DNA of 64,000 nt from RYN-230 sp963717125 (GCA_963717125.1 CAVQVG010000003.1:248001-312000); one strand, 5' to 3'. Counted from the first letter of the stretch, positions 16,235 through 25,406 are shown. A program made the numbers and translations. The notes: generated from the letters alone by a model not told the origin.

Positions 16235-16675
16235 TTACGGGACCACCCCGGGCCTCGGCCGGGCCGGGCCGCGCACGGCGGCGCACGGCGCGGGCAGCAC
16301 GGCCCACACGGTGGTGCCGCGTTCGTCCGCGCGGACGCCCCAGCTCGAGCACAGCTGCTCGACGATGCTCAGCCCGCGGCCGCCGATCGCGGAGAGTGAC
16401 GGCCGGGCGGCGTGCGGCCGGGTCAGGCTGCCCCCGTCGCTCACCATGACCTCCAGGCTCGGTGGGCTGAGTTCCCAGGCCACCCGGACCAGCGAGTCCG
16501 GCAGCGGGCGCGCGTGCAGGATGGCGTTGCTGAGCAGTTCGCTCATCACCAGGGCGGCATCCGCGGCCGGCGCGGCGACAATTCCCGCGCTGCGCAGTTC
16601 CGCGCTGATTCTTCCCCGGGCGACGGCGACGCTGGCCGGAGCAAAGGGAAGCACAACGACGCTCGCCGCCCTCAC
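16235..16675 (-). CDS. RsbW-like serine-kinase/anti-sigma ATPase (HATPase_c)
   Basis: About 146 residues from GTG 16675, with an HATPase_c fold: N box MSELLSNAILHA, G1 box VSDGGSL, and G2-like GGRGLSIVEQLC. The family's N-terminal VVLPFAPASVAVARGRIS precedes these. Such stand-alone ATPases act as anti-sigma factors or protein serine kinases in partner-switching systems. The start is uncertain: AAGGAG directly abuts the GTG, and an in-frame ATG at 16816 would add 47 basic residues that do not look like the family. The STAS protein at 13.7 kb is a candidate antagonist. Confidence 0.8.
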   Translation of the reverse strand: MRAASVVVLPFAPASVAVARGRISAELRSAGIVAAPAADAALVMSELLSNAILHARPLPDSLVRVAWELSPPSLEVMVSDGGSLTRPHAARPSLSAIGGRGLSIVEQLCSSWGVRADERGTTVWAVLPAPCAAVRGPARPRPGVVP

Positions 16676-16867
16676 CTCCTTGTGCGTTCCCGCCCGTGGC
16701 CGCGGTAGTCGCTTCCTTCCGCGAGCGGAATGCCCCGCCGCGCAGCCCCGGAAACCGCCCCGGCCGCGCCCGGTGGGGAGGGGGGCCGGCACCATTCGGG
16801 CGCAGTCTGGATGCAATCCCGTTTAGCATGAGTGGCACTGATGTCGCCGTAAGCACGGGGTGAACCG

Positions 16868-18808
16868 ATGGAGCGAGCGGGCCATGACCCGCTGACTGCC
16901 GACCGGGCCCCAGCGCAGCCAGCGGGGGACGGAACGCAGCCAGGCGGCACCCCGGCCGCCGCTACCCCGGATCGGCCGGACGCGGCCCGGCGGCGGCTGG
17001 GCCGGGTGCCGCCAGCCGTGGGCCAGCTGATCCTGCTGCTCTGCTATCTGGCCGCGGGCGTGGCGGTGACCTGGCCGCGAGCCAGCTACCTGGCCGGCCA
17101 GCTGCCCTCCTCGCGGGATTCGGCCTCCTACGTCTGGGGCTTCTGGTGGATGGCCGAGCAGGTCAGCCATCTCGGCAATCCCTGGTTCACCAACCACATG
17201 GCCGCGCCGGTCGGAGTGTCGCTCGGCTATCACTCGCTGATGGCCCTGCCCGGGCTGATCTTCACCCCGGTCACCTTGCTGTTCGGGCCGAGCGCGTCGT
17301 ACAACCTGCTGGTCATCCTGGTGCCCGGGCTGGCCAGCTACGCGATGTACCGGGCGGCCCGGCTGTGGCTCCGGTCGCAGACCGGGGCGATCGCGGCGGG
17401 CGCGTTCTTCGGCCTGTCGGCCATGCTGGCCCAGGAGGACTGGTACCACATCAACATCGCGGTGGGCACGCTGTTCCTGCCGGTCACGCTGGAGCTGGCG
17501 GTGCGGCTGCGCCGCTCGCCCGGGGTGCGCCAGGCGCTGCTGCTCGGCATCGGGCTGGGCGCGGCCGTGCTCACCGACTCCGAGTCGGCCGTGCTGGCCG
17601 CCATCCTCACCGTGTGCGTGCTGCTGCCCTGGCTGCTGCGCCGGCCCTCGCCGGCCCGGCTGTGGCCGGCCGCGCTCGCCGTCCTGGTCACGGCCGTGGT
17701 GGCCAGCCCGCAGCTCATCTCGATGGCCCAGGAGATGGCCCGCGGCGGCCTGGCCATCAAACCTCCGCTGCTGGCCGTGACGGACAAGCTGTACGGGATC
17801 GGGCTGCCCGGGATGTTCGCGCCGACGCCCCGGGTGGCGGACTTCGGGCTGACCGGGCTGGCCCAGCCGTTCATCCACAGCCGGAACAACGAGAACCTGC
17901 CGATGTTCGGCGTCACGCTGACCGCGCTGGCCCTGCTCGGCCTGATCCTCGCGTGGCGCCGGCGGAACACGAAGCTGCTCGCACTGCTGTGGGTGGGCTG
18001 CTGCGCGCTCGCCCTGGGCGCCTCGCTGTGGGTGGGCAAGACCCAGTACGTCCCGTTCGCCCTGGACTGGAACGGGTCAACGGTCTCGTCCGTCATGCCG
18101 TACACCTGGTTCGTCCGGATCCCCGGGCTGTCCAGCTTCCGCGAGGCCGACCGGCTGGCCCTCCTCGGCCTGGTGCCCGCGGCCCTGCTGGCCGGGGCGG
18201 CGGTGGACTGGATGCGCTACCACGCGCGGCCGCTGATCGCCCTGGTGGTGGCGCTGGGCGTGCTGGAGACAGGCTATTCGGGCAACCCGCGGGTGGGCCA
18301 GATGCCCACCGCGCTGCCCGGGCTGGACGGCCCGATCGCCGCGAACCACTCCCAGTCCATCGTGGTCAACGTGCCGTTCGGCCTGCGCGGCGGCATACCG
18401 GAGGCCGGCGGCAGATTCGCGGCCGAGGCGCTCGTGCTGGCCACCGCCGACGGCCACCCGCGGGCCATCGCCTACGTGTCCCGGCTGCCGCAGCCCACCA
18501 TCACGGCGATTCAGCGGCAGCCGTTCTACTCGTGGCTCATTCACGCCCAGCATTACTCGCCGCCCGCCAACAACGCCCCGCTCGCCCCCGGCGCGAAGCT
18601 CCCGCTGTTCGAGCGGATCCCGGCTTCCTACACACCGCTCACCGCGGCGCAGGTGGCGGCCGGCCGCCGGAACGCGCAGCGGCTGAATATCGGCTGGGTC
18701 CTGCTCTGGTACTCAAATCCCGCAGTTGTCCAATACCTTGGTCAAACCGGCTTCCGGTTCGACTACCGCGCGGACGGGGTTTCGGTGTACCGGCCGGCCG
18801 GCCGCTAA
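16868..18808 (+). CDS. Polytopic membrane protein, GT-C glycosyltransferase-like (paralogue 1)
   Basis: The 646-residue protein has a disordered Pro/Ala-rich N-terminus of about 50 residues, then around ten or more membrane segments. A first extracytoplasmic loop carries SRDSASYVWGFWWMAEQ, reminiscent of the acidic loop of GT-C enzymes. The C-terminal soluble domain (from about residue 470) includes NVPFGLRGG. It is clearly homologous to the gene 117 bases downstream (shared WFVRIPGLS-FREA, LPGLDGPIAA, GWVL), so the pair is a tandem duplication. Probably a lipid-linked sugar transferase; no substrate can be assigned. Confidence 0.75.
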   Translation: MERAGHDPLTADRAPAQPAGDGTQPGGTPAAATPDRPDAARRRLGRVPPAVGQLILLLCYLAAGVAVTWPRASYLAGQLPSSRDSASYVWGFWWMAEQVSHLGNPWFTNHMAAPVGVSLGYHSLMALPGLIFTPVTLLFGPSASYNLLVILVPGLASYAMYRAARLWLRSQTGAIAAGAFFGLSAMLAQEDWYHINIAVGTLFLPVTLELAVRLRRSPGVRQALLLGIGLGAAVLTDSESAVLAAILTVCVLLPWLLRRPSPARLWPAALAVLVTAVVASPQLISMAQEMARGGLAIKPPLLAVTDKLYGIGLPGMFAPTPRVADFGLTGLAQPFIHSRNNENLPMFGVTLTALALLGLILAWRRRNTKLLALLWVGCCALALGASLWVGKTQYVPFALDWNGSTVSSVMPYTWFVRIPGLSSFREADRLALLGLVPAALLAGAAVDWMRYHARPLIALVVALGVLETGYSGNPRVGQMPTALPGLDGPIAANHSQSIVVNVPFGLRGGIPEAGGRFAAEALVLATADGHPRAIAYVSRLPQPTITAIQRQPFYSWLIHAQHYSPPANNAPLAPGAKLPLFERIPASYTPLTAAQVAAGRRNAQRLNIGWVLLWYSNPAVVQYLGQTGFRFDYRADGVSVYRPAGR

Positions 18809-18816
18809 TAAATTCG

Positions 18817-18833
18817 TAAGAATTTCATTCTTA
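18817..18833. other. A/T-rich inverted repeat between paralogous membrane genes
   Basis: TAAGAAT-TTC-ATTCTTA is a perfect 7-bp stem with a 3-base loop, inside about 40 bases of unusually low GC right after the first gene's stop. It could be a terminator-like hairpin or a regulator site for the second gene. Confidence 0.45.
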
Positions 18834-18930
18834 ATTTGTAAGTGGAATCGTCCCGCCTAATGTTCCGCAGGCTTCCATAATCAATGCGTCAGTACGGCGT
18901 AATTGGTGACGGACCGGGAACGGGGTGACG

Positions 18931-20766
18931 ATGGTTCACGCGGGCGCCCCGGATGTGTCCGCCCCGGCGCAGCCCGCCGCCCCGGCGCAGCCCGCCGCCG
19001 CCCCGCCCGGCTGGCCCACCCAGCTGGTGCTGCTGGCCGGTTACCTGGTCACTGGGCTGGCGGTCACCTGGCCCCGGGTCAGCTACCTGTGGGGCAGGCT
19101 GCCCAACACCCGGGACGTCGGCGGCTACGTCTGGGACTTCTGGTGGGTGGCCCACCAGCTAGCCCACCTGTCCAGCCCGTGGACCACCAGCTACCTAGCC
19201 GCGCCGGTCGGATCGAGTCTCGGTTACCACACCCTGATGCCGCTGCCCGGCGCCGCGCTGGCCCCGGTCACGCTGGCTTTCGGCCCGAGCGCGAGCTACA
19301 ACCTGCTGTCCGTCCTGTGCCCGGGCCTGCTCTGCTATCTGATGTACCGGGCCGCCCGGCTCTGGCTGCGCACCCAGTTCGGCGCGATCGCCGCGGGGGC
19401 GTTCTTCGGGCTATCCCCGGTGCTGGCCTGGCGCAGCTGGTACGAGCTGAACCTGGCCCTGGGCGCGTTGTTCCTGCCGCTGGCGCTGGAAGCGGCGGTC
19501 CGGCTGAGCCGCCGCGGCCGCGCCCGGGCCGCCGTGGCGCTGGGCGCCGTGCTCGGCGCCGCGCTGCTCACCGACCAGGAATCCGCCGTGCTGGCCGCCA
19601 TCGTGGCCGGTCTGGTGCTGCTGCCCTGGCTGCTGCGCCAGCCCGCCTGGGCCAGCCTGCGCCGGGTGGCGCTGACCGCGCTCACCGCGGTGGCCGTGGC
19701 CAGCCCGCAGATCGTGGTGATGATCCAGCAGGCCACGGCGGACCGGATCCCGGCCGCCCGGACCACGCTGCTCGCCACGAACTACGTGGCCTCCGGCGCG
19801 TCCCTGCAGCAGTTGTTCGCGCCGTCACCGCGGGTGGCCGAGTACGGGCTCACCGCGGTCAGCCGGTTCTCCTCCCAGGGCCCGTACAGCATGGCCGTGG
19901 TCACGTTCGGCTCGGTGCTGACCGCGCTGGCGCTGTTCGGCGCGGCCGTCGGCTGGCGCCGCCGGACCGCCCGCACGCTGGCCCTGCTGTGGGCCGGCTG
20001 CGCGGCCCTGTCGCTCGGCTCCGAGCTGTGGATCGGGCGCCATGGCTACGTCCCGCTGGCCGCGGTCACGCACGGCGTGCGGGTCTCCCTGATCATGCCG
20101 TTCACCTGGTTCGTGCGCATCCCCGGGCTGTCCGACTTCCGCGAGGCGAACCGGTTCACCGAGCTGGGCCTGGTGCCCGCGGTGCTGCTGGCCGGCGCGG
20201 CGGTGGAGTGGCTGCGGGCGCACGCCAGGGCGGCCCTGTTCCCGGTGCTGACCATGGCCGTGCTGGAGGCCGGCTGGCCCGGCAACCCGGGCATCGGCGC
20301 GATGCCGACCGCGCTGCCCCGGCTGGACGGCCCGATCGCCGCGCAGCACACGACGTCGATCGTGGTCGATGTGCCGTTCGGCATCCGGGGCGGGCTGCCG
20401 GTGATCGGCGGCAGCTTCCCGGCCGAGTCCCTGGTGCTGGCCACGGCGGACCAGCACCCGCTAGCCGACGCGTTCATCTCCCGCATCCCGGCCGGCACGC
20501 TGGCCGGGATCGAGCACAACCCGTTCTACGCCGCGCTGCTCAACGCGCAGGGCGGCCACCACCGGACCACGCCCGCGCAGTTCGCCGCGGCGGCGGCCAG
20601 CGCACACCGGATGGACGTCGGCTGGGTGCTGGTCTGGCACCGGACCGGACCGGTGCTGCGGATGCTCCGGCTGACCGGCTTCCGGTTCGCCTACCAGGCC
20701 GACGGCGTGCCGGTCTACCGGCCAGCCGGCCCGCGCCAAAGGGGCGCGCCGCCGACTGGACAGTGA
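18931..20766 (+). CDS. Polytopic membrane protein, GT-C glycosyltransferase-like (paralogue 2)
   Basis: The 611-residue protein is the tandem paralogue of the gene at 16868. The same loop (NTRDVGGYVWDFWWVAHQ) sits near residue 75, multiple membrane segments follow, and the C-terminal domain has VDVPFGIRGGLP. ATG 18931 was chosen because ACGGGGTGACG precedes it; GTG 18925 is in frame. The last residues (about QRGAPPTGQ) and the stop are encoded by a family A repeat, and paralogue 1 has no equivalent tail. The probable role is transfer or polymerisation of lipid-linked sugars, together with paralogue 1. Confidence 0.75.
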   Translation: MVHAGAPDVSAPAQPAAPAQPAAAPPGWPTQLVLLAGYLVTGLAVTWPRVSYLWGRLPNTRDVGGYVWDFWWVAHQLAHLSSPWTTSYLAAPVGSSLGYHTLMPLPGAALAPVTLAFGPSASYNLLSVLCPGLLCYLMYRAARLWLRTQFGAIAAGAFFGLSPVLAWRSWYELNLALGALFLPLALEAAVRLSRRGRARAAVALGAVLGAALLTDQESAVLAAIVAGLVLLPWLLRQPAWASLRRVALTALTAVAVASPQIVVMIQQATADRIPAARTTLLATNYVASGASLQQLFAPSPRVAEYGLTAVSRFSSQGPYSMAVVTFGSVLTALALFGAAVGWRRRTARTLALLWAGCAALSLGSELWIGRHGYVPLAAVTHGVRVSLIMPFTWFVRIPGLSDFREANRFTELGLVPAVLLAGAAVEWLRAHARAALFPVLTMAVLEAGWPGNPGIGAMPTALPRLDGPIAAQHTTSIVVDVPFGIRGGLPVIGGSFPAESLVLATADQHPLADAFISRIPAGTLAGIEHNPFYAALLNAQGGHHRTTPAQFAAAAASAHRMDVGWVLVWHRTGPVLRMLRLTGFRFAYQADGVPVYRPAGPRQRGAPPTGQ

Positions 20767-20858
20767 AGGGGGAATGGGGAGGCGGGCGGGGAGGAACGAG
20801 CGAGGAGGGAAGTCGGCGGGTCCAAGCGCCCCGGAGGCGCAAGATAAACAGAGTGCTA
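20738..20858 (+). repeat. Dispersed repeat family A, copy 3
   Basis: The plus strand reads GGGGCGCGCCGCCGACTGGACAGTGA, then a degenerate GA-rich centre, then GGCGGGTCCAAGCGCCCCGGAGGCGCAA. These are the same ends as the other A copies, with a more diverged middle. It provides the stop of the upstream membrane protein and ends at the 3' end of marR. The terminal GCGCC...GGCGC hairpin could act as a terminator for both converging genes. Confidence 0.7.
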
Positions 20859-21428
20859 CTGCGCTGGCAGGTCGTCGGCCGACCGCTCCGCGGCCAGCTC
20901 GCGGATCAGCCCGCGCAGGCCGGCCGCGAGACCTTCCCGCTCCCGGCCGGACAGCCCGGAGAGGATCCGGGCCTGCCGGGACTGCCAGGCCTGCCATACG
21001 ACGGCCGCGACCCGGCTGCCCTCCGGGGTGAGGTACAGCCGGACGTAGCGCTGATTGGCCTCGTCCCGGCCGCGCTCGACCCAGCCCTTGCGCTCCAGCC
21101 CGGCGGCCAGCCGGCTCACCGTGCTCTTCTCCAGGCCGAGCAGGGCGCCCAGCTGACCCTGGGAGATGCCGCGCGCCGCGACCAGCTCGATGAGGGCCCG
21201 CGCTTCGGAGGTGGACAGCACCGGCAGCGGCGGCTGCGCTGCCTCGTCCGGCCCGGCGGGCGTGCCGGACACGGCCGGCTGTCCGGCGGCGCCAGCATCC
21301 GGGCGGCCCGCCCCGGAGTGGCCGTTCCCCTGGGCCGGATTCCCGGGTCCGGTACCCTCGGGGCTGACCACCCGGAGCAACTGGGTCAGCAGCTGGACCA
21401 GTTCGGAGTCCTCGGCCGAGACGTTCAC
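20856..21428 (-). CDS. MarR-family transcriptional regulator
   Basis: About 190 residues from GTG 21428. The winged-helix core (from about residue 75) includes LIELVAARGISQGQLGALLGLEKSTVSRLAAGLERKGWVERG and a wing with NQRYVRLYLTPEG. The N-terminal 60 residues are Gly/Pro-rich and unusual for MarR. It is divergent from the polysaccharide ABC exporter, and two AGTTG...CAACT inverted repeats lie between the two starts. Autorepression plus control of the exporter is therefore likely. The inducing ligand is unknown. Confidence 0.88.
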   Translation of the reverse strand: MNVSAEDSELVQLLTQLLRVVSPEGTGPGNPAQGNGHSGAGRPDAGAAGQPAVSGTPAGPDEAAQPPLPVLSTSEARALIELVAARGISQGQLGALLGLEKSTVSRLAAGLERKGWVERGRDEANQRYVRLYLTPEGSRVAAVVWQAWQSRQARILSGLSGREREGLAAGLRGLIRELAAERSADDLPAQ

Positions 21429-21432
21429 CCAA

Positions 21433-21451
21433 CAGTTGTACCGCACAACTG
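21433..21451. promoter_or_regulatory. Inverted-repeat operator O1 (MarR-type)
   Basis: CAGTTGT-accgc-ACAACTG is a perfect 7-bp inverted repeat 5 bases upstream of the marR start codon. Size and TTGT/ACAA half-sites fit MarR-family operators. Confidence 0.65.
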
Positions 21452-21477
21452 GCCCGGTGGTACATTTCCAGGGTGAC

Positions 21478-21494
21478 AGTTGCCCCGTACAACT
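21478..21494. promoter_or_regulatory. Inverted-repeat operator O2 (MarR-type)
   Basis: AGTTG-ccccgta-CAACT repeats the half-sites of O1, centred about 44 bases away. It lies upstream of the exporter gene. Confidence 0.6.
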
Positions 21495-21563
21495 CACCGG
21501 CTGACCCCCCGCCGGGATGCCCCGGATGCCCGGGAGCGGACCCGCGCCGCCATATTCCCGCCG

Positions 21564-21569
21564 TAGGCT
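21564..21569 (+). promoter_or_regulatory. Candidate -10 box for leaderless ABC permease gene
   Basis: TAGGCT lies 7 bases before GTG 21577, which supports that GTG as both transcription and translation start. Confidence 0.5.
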
Positions 21570-21576
21570 CACGGTC

Positions 21577-22680
21577 GTGAGCAACCAAGGCCGGCTGAGC
21601 GCGCCGGGCAGGCTGACCGGCCAGGTGGACGCCGACAGCGGCGCGGGCACCGCGACCGTCGACCGTCCCGAAGAGAACCACCTGGTGCCGCCGGGGTCGC
21701 TGCGTGACCTGGCGCTGCAGTACGGGCTGCAGGAGGCCGCGGTGCGCCCGCCGCTGCGCAGCTACGCTCGCGAGCTATGGAAGCGGCGGCACTTCATCAG
21801 CGGCTTCGCCACCGCACGGAACGTCGCGATGTACACCGAGGCCCGGCTCGGCCAGCTCTGGCAGGTGCTCACCCCGCTGCTCAACGCGGGCGTTTACTAC
21901 CTGATCTTCGGGCTGCTGCTGGGCACCAACCGGGGCGTCCCGGACTACATCTCGTTCCTGGTCACCGGCGTCTTCGTGTTCAACTTCACGCAGCGGGCGT
22001 TCATCACCTCGTCGCAGGTGATCAGGGAGACACTGCCGCTGATCCGGGCGCTGTACTTCCCGCGGGCCTGCCTGCCGCTCGGCTACGTGCTGATCGAACT
22101 GCAGCAGCTCGTGCTGTCCTTCGCCGTGCTGTTCATCATCGTGGTGGTGGCCGGCGAGCCGGTCACCCCGTACTGGCTGTTCATCCTGCCGGTGCTGATC
22201 CTGCAGAGCATCTTCAACGTGGGCTGCGGGTTCATCCTGGCCCGCTGGGGGGCCAGCTTCGACGACGTCAGCCAGCTGCTGCCGTTCATCGTGCGGACCT
22301 GGATGTACACCTCGGGCGTGCTGTTCAGCCTGCAGACGCTGACGCTGACGTTCGCGGGCAAGCTGCACAAGCATCAGACGCTCGCCTACCTGCTGCAGAT
22401 CAACCCAGCCGCGGTCTACATCACCCTGGTCAGGTGGGCGCTGCTGGCCGAGTACCGCGATGCGCTGCCCGGTGCCAAGCCGTACAACCACGCCAAGTGC
22501 GTGCTGTACCGGACCTTCCCCGGCCAGACCAAGTACCAGTCGTTCAGCGCGTACTGCCATCCGACCACGCTGCCCAGCATCCCCAGCCTGTGGATCTGGG
22601 CCGCCGCCTGGGCGGTGGTCGTGATCATCGTCGGCTTCCTGTTCTTCTGGCGCGCGGAGGCGAGGTACGGCCGTGGCTGA
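21577..22680 (+). CDS. ABC-2 type polysaccharide exporter permease (Wzm/TagG-like)
   Basis: The 367-residue protein has a cytoplasmic N-terminal tail of about 75 residues, then about six membrane segments with the ABC-2 pattern. Typical are ARNVAMYTEARLGQLWQVLTPLL before segment 1 and the FDDVSQLLPFIVRTWMYTSGVLF stretch before the fourth or fifth segment. It forms the channel of a teichoic-acid/O-antigen/galactan-type exporter with the ATPase that overlaps its 3' end by 8 bases. GTG 21577 was chosen over an in-frame start at 21517 because a TAGGCT box lies 7 bases upstream. Confidence 0.88.
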   Translation: MSNQGRLSAPGRLTGQVDADSGAGTATVDRPEENHLVPPGSLRDLALQYGLQEAAVRPPLRSYARELWKRRHFISGFATARNVAMYTEARLGQLWQVLTPLLNAGVYYLIFGLLLGTNRGVPDYISFLVTGVFVFNFTQRAFITSSQVIRETLPLIRALYFPRACLPLGYVLIELQQLVLSFAVLFIIVVVAGEPVTPYWLFILPVLILQSIFNVGCGFILARWGASFDDVSQLLPFIVRTWMYTSGVLFSLQTLTLTFAGKLHKHQTLAYLLQINPAAVYITLVRWALLAEYRDALPGAKPYNHAKCVLYRTFPGQTKYQSFSAYCHPTTLPSIPSLWIWAAAWAVVVIIVGFLFFWRAEARYGRG

Positions 22681-23470
22681 GGAACGCCCCATGGTGGTGG
22701 TGGACGACCTGCACGTGGTCTACCGGGTGTACGGCGGCAACGCGGACAAAGGCACCGCGGCGACCGCGCTGCTGCGGCTGATCAAGCGGCAGCGGCGGCC
22801 GTCCATCCGCGAGGTGCACGCGATCCGTGGCATCTCGTTCGTGGCCTACCGGGGCGACGCGGTCGGCGTCATCGGCCGGAACGGGTCCGGCAAGTCCACC
22901 CTGCTGCGCGCGATCGCCGGGCTGCTGCCCGCCGAGCAGGGCATGGTGTACACCGACGGGCACGGCGCGCTGCTCGGGGTGAACGCGGCGCTGCTGGACG
23001 ACCTGACCGGTGAGCGGAACGTCGTGCTCGGCTGCCTGGCCATGGGCATGACCACCCAGGAAACCAAGGACGCCAAGCCGCGGATCGTGGAGTTCTCCGG
23101 GGTCGGGGACTTCATCAACCTGCCGATGAAGGCGTACTCCACCGGCATGGGGTCCCGGCTGCGCTTCGCCATCGCGTCGGCCAAGAGCCACGACATCCTG
23201 CTGGTGGACGAGGCGCTGGCCACCGGGGACGCCGAGTTCCAGCGGAAGAGCCACGCCCGGATCGACGAGCTGCGCCGGCAGGCCGGCACCGTGTTCCTGG
23301 TGGCGCACCAGCTCAGTGAGATCTTCGAGACCTGCAACCGGGTCATCTGGCTGGAGAAGGGCCAGATCGTCAAGGCCGGGGACGACGTGCCCGGCATCCT
23401 GGACGACTACCTGGTGGCCTCGGGTGGCGAGCCCCGGTTCCGCGAGGCGACGGCGGCTACGGCCGACTAG
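22673..23470 (+). CDS. ABC polysaccharide exporter ATPase (Wzt/TagH-like)
   Basis: The 265-residue ATPase has Walker A GRNGSGKST near residue 67, an atypical signature YSTGMGSRLRFAIA (as in TagH/Wzt proteins, instead of LSGGQ) near 152, Walker B ILLVDEALATGD near 178, and an H-loop AHQLSE near 212. It lacks the extra C-terminal glycan-binding domain of some Wzt proteins. It powers the permease encoded just upstream; the cargo is probably an undecaprenyl- or decaprenyl-linked glycan. Its stop overlaps the stop of the convergent sensor kinase. Confidence 0.9.
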   Translation: MAEERPMVVVDDLHVVYRVYGGNADKGTAATALLRLIKRQRRPSIREVHAIRGISFVAYRGDAVGVIGRNGSGKSTLLRAIAGLLPAEQGMVYTDGHGALLGVNAALLDDLTGERNVVLGCLAMGMTTQETKDAKPRIVEFSGVGDFINLPMKAYSTGMGSRLRFAIASAKSHDILLVDEALATGDAEFQRKSHARIDELRRQAGTVFLVAHQLSEIFETCNRVIWLEKGQIVKAGDDVPGILDDYLVASGGEPRFREATAATAD

Positions 23471-25353
23471 ACCTCGAAGACCTCGGCCGAGGCCGGGCGG
23501 AGCCGGAGCCGCATGCAGGTGCCGCCGCCCGGCCGGGACGAGGCGGTCACCTCGCCGCCCTGGGCCCGGGCCAGCTGGCGGACGATGTACAGGCCGAGGC
23601 CGATGCCGCCGAACCGGCGCCGGTCGCCGGTCTCGCCCTGGACGAACCGCTCGAAGATCCGCTCGTGGTCGCCGGGGGCGATGCCGATCCCCTCGTCTTC
23701 CACGCTGACCTCGATCCACGCCCGGGTCAGCCGGGCGGCCACGTTGACCGAGCCGCCGTTCGGCGAGTACTTGAACGCGTTCTCCAGCAGCTGGCCGACG
23801 ATGATGTCGGTGGCCATCGGGTCCCCGTAGGCGGGCGGCAGCCCGTCCGGGATGTCCGCGGACAGCGCGTGCGCCTCGGACAAGGAGCGGAACGCCATGA
23901 CCGTGCTGCGGAGCAGCGCGGTCAGGTCGAACGGCCCGTTGGTGACGGTTAGCTGGTCCGCCCCGGCGCGCGAGCCGAGCAGCAGCTGCTCGACCAGGCG
24001 GCCGAGCACGCCGGCCCGGTCGGCGATGGTCTGCACCGCGGTGCGCCGTTCCGGGTCGGCCAGGTTGTCCCAGCGCCGGGCCAGCGTGCTGGCGAAGCCC
24101 TGCACCACGGTGATGGGGGTGCGCAGCTCGTGGCTGGTGGTGGCCAGGAACAGGTCCTTGGCCTCCTCCAGCTCCTTGGCCGCGGTCACGTCACGGAAGT
24201 CAACGACGCGCTCGTCGCGGCCGTCCAGGTCGTTGCACAGCACGTCCAGCCAGCGGCCGCTGGGCAGCCGGTGGGTCAGCTTGCCGCCGCCGGGCTCGGG
24301 TACCGGGAACGGCGGCGGCCGCCCGGTCACTTCCCGCGCCGACAAGCCGGCCAGATCGTGCGCGGCCGGGTTCCACTGCCGGATGAGGCCGGCGGCGTCC
24401 AGCACCGCGATGCCGTCCGCGCTGGCGTCGATCACGGCGCGCTCATGGGCCCGCTGCCGGATCAGCTCCTCGAACGCCATCGCGTTGCTCAGCGCGACGC
24501 TGGCGTGCCCGGCCATCAGTTCCAGCAACTCCAGCTCGACGTGCCCGACCTTCCGCCCGCTGTACAACGCGTAGAGACCGCCGTAGGGCAGGCCCGCGAC
24601 GTGGGACAGGCTGAGCGCGATCGTGTGCAGGCCGGGCAGCGCGGACCAGATGAGGTCGTCGAACTCACCCGATTCCCCCGTGGTCATCATCACCGTCTGA
24701 CCGGACCGCATCAGCTTCCCGACCAGGCTGGACTCCAGATCCGCGGTCCGCCCACGCAGGCTGCCGGGCAGCCCATCCATGCTGACCAGGCGCAGCTTGT
24801 CCTCTTCGATCAGGACGAAGCCACCCGCGTCGGCGCCGGTCAGCTCGCGCAGGCTGGCCGCGATCCGGTCCAGCACGGCCTCCAGGTCGCGCTGCGCGTT
24901 CATGTCGGCCACCACGTCGCCCAGCTTGCGGACCACCCGGGCCCGCTGCGCCATCTGGTACCGGGCCGCCTCCTCCGCGCCGATCCGGTGGCAGACGTTC
25001 ACCCAGCCCAGCATCTCGCCGTCCCGGCCGGTCAGGGCGCTGGTGTCGATGCGCAGATCGATCAGGGTGCCGTCACTGCACGTCCGCCGGGTGGCGAAGG
25101 AGATCTGGCCGCCGCTGCGCACCCGTTCCAGCACCGCGTTGTGCTCGGCCTGCAGTTCCGCCGGGATGATCGGGGGCTCGAGGCCGAGCACCTCCGCCGC
25201 GGGCCAGCCGAACATCCGCTCCGCCGCCGGGTTCCACAGCAGCACCGAACGGTCCGTGCTGAACGCGACGATCGCGTCGGCGGCGCTTTCCACCACCGCG
25301 CGTGCAGTCGCATCCACCCGGTTCTGTCCGGTTTGCTGGTCCAGGGCCACCAC
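23467..25353 (-). CDS. Soluble hybrid sensor histidine kinase (PAS-GAF-PAS-HisKA-HATPase)
   Basis: The 628-residue protein has no membrane segment. PAS 1 is at about residues 20-130 (WNPAAERMFGW), a GAF-like domain at 150-290 and PAS 2 at 305-400 (WNPAAHDLAGL). HisKA follows with TTSHELRTPITVVQGF (phospho-acceptor His), then HATPase with N box ENAFKYSPNGG, G1 DEGIGIA and G2 GGIGLGLYIV. It is therefore a cytoplasmic sensor of small molecules, redox or light-type signals. No response regulator is adjacent, so it is an orphan kinase. Confidence 0.9.
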   Translation of the reverse strand: MVALDQQTGQNRVDATARAVVESAADAIVAFSTDRSVLLWNPAAERMFGWPAAEVLGLEPPIIPAELQAEHNAVLERVRSGGQISFATRRTCSDGTLIDLRIDTSALTGRDGEMLGWVNVCHRIGAEEAARYQMAQRARVVRKLGDVVADMNAQRDLEAVLDRIAASLRELTGADAGGFVLIEEDKLRLVSMDGLPGSLRGRTADLESSLVGKLMRSGQTVMMTTGESGEFDDLIWSALPGLHTIALSLSHVAGLPYGGLYALYSGRKVGHVELELLELMAGHASVALSNAMAFEELIRQRAHERAVIDASADGIAVLDAAGLIRQWNPAAHDLAGLSAREVTGRPPPFPVPEPGGGKLTHRLPSGRWLDVLCNDLDGRDERVVDFRDVTAAKELEEAKDLFLATTSHELRTPITVVQGFASTLARRWDNLADPERRTAVQTIADRAGVLGRLVEQLLLGSRAGADQLTVTNGPFDLTALLRSTVMAFRSLSEAHALSADIPDGLPPAYGDPMATDIIVGQLLENAFKYSPNGGSVNVAARLTRAWIEVSVEDEGIGIAPGDHERIFERFVQGETGDRRRFGGIGLGLYIVRQLARAQGGEVTASSRPGGGTCMRLRLRPASAEVFEV

Positions 25354-25406
25354 CTCATGGTGCCATCAAGCCGCGGCGCAGGCCGGGCAATCAGCGGTGA
25401 GCAACG

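Noticed and set aside
16676..16867. Possible N-terminal extension of the RsbW-like protein to ATG 16816
   Set aside because: The added 47 residues are basic and low complexity and do not match the family; I see no other feature in this gap.
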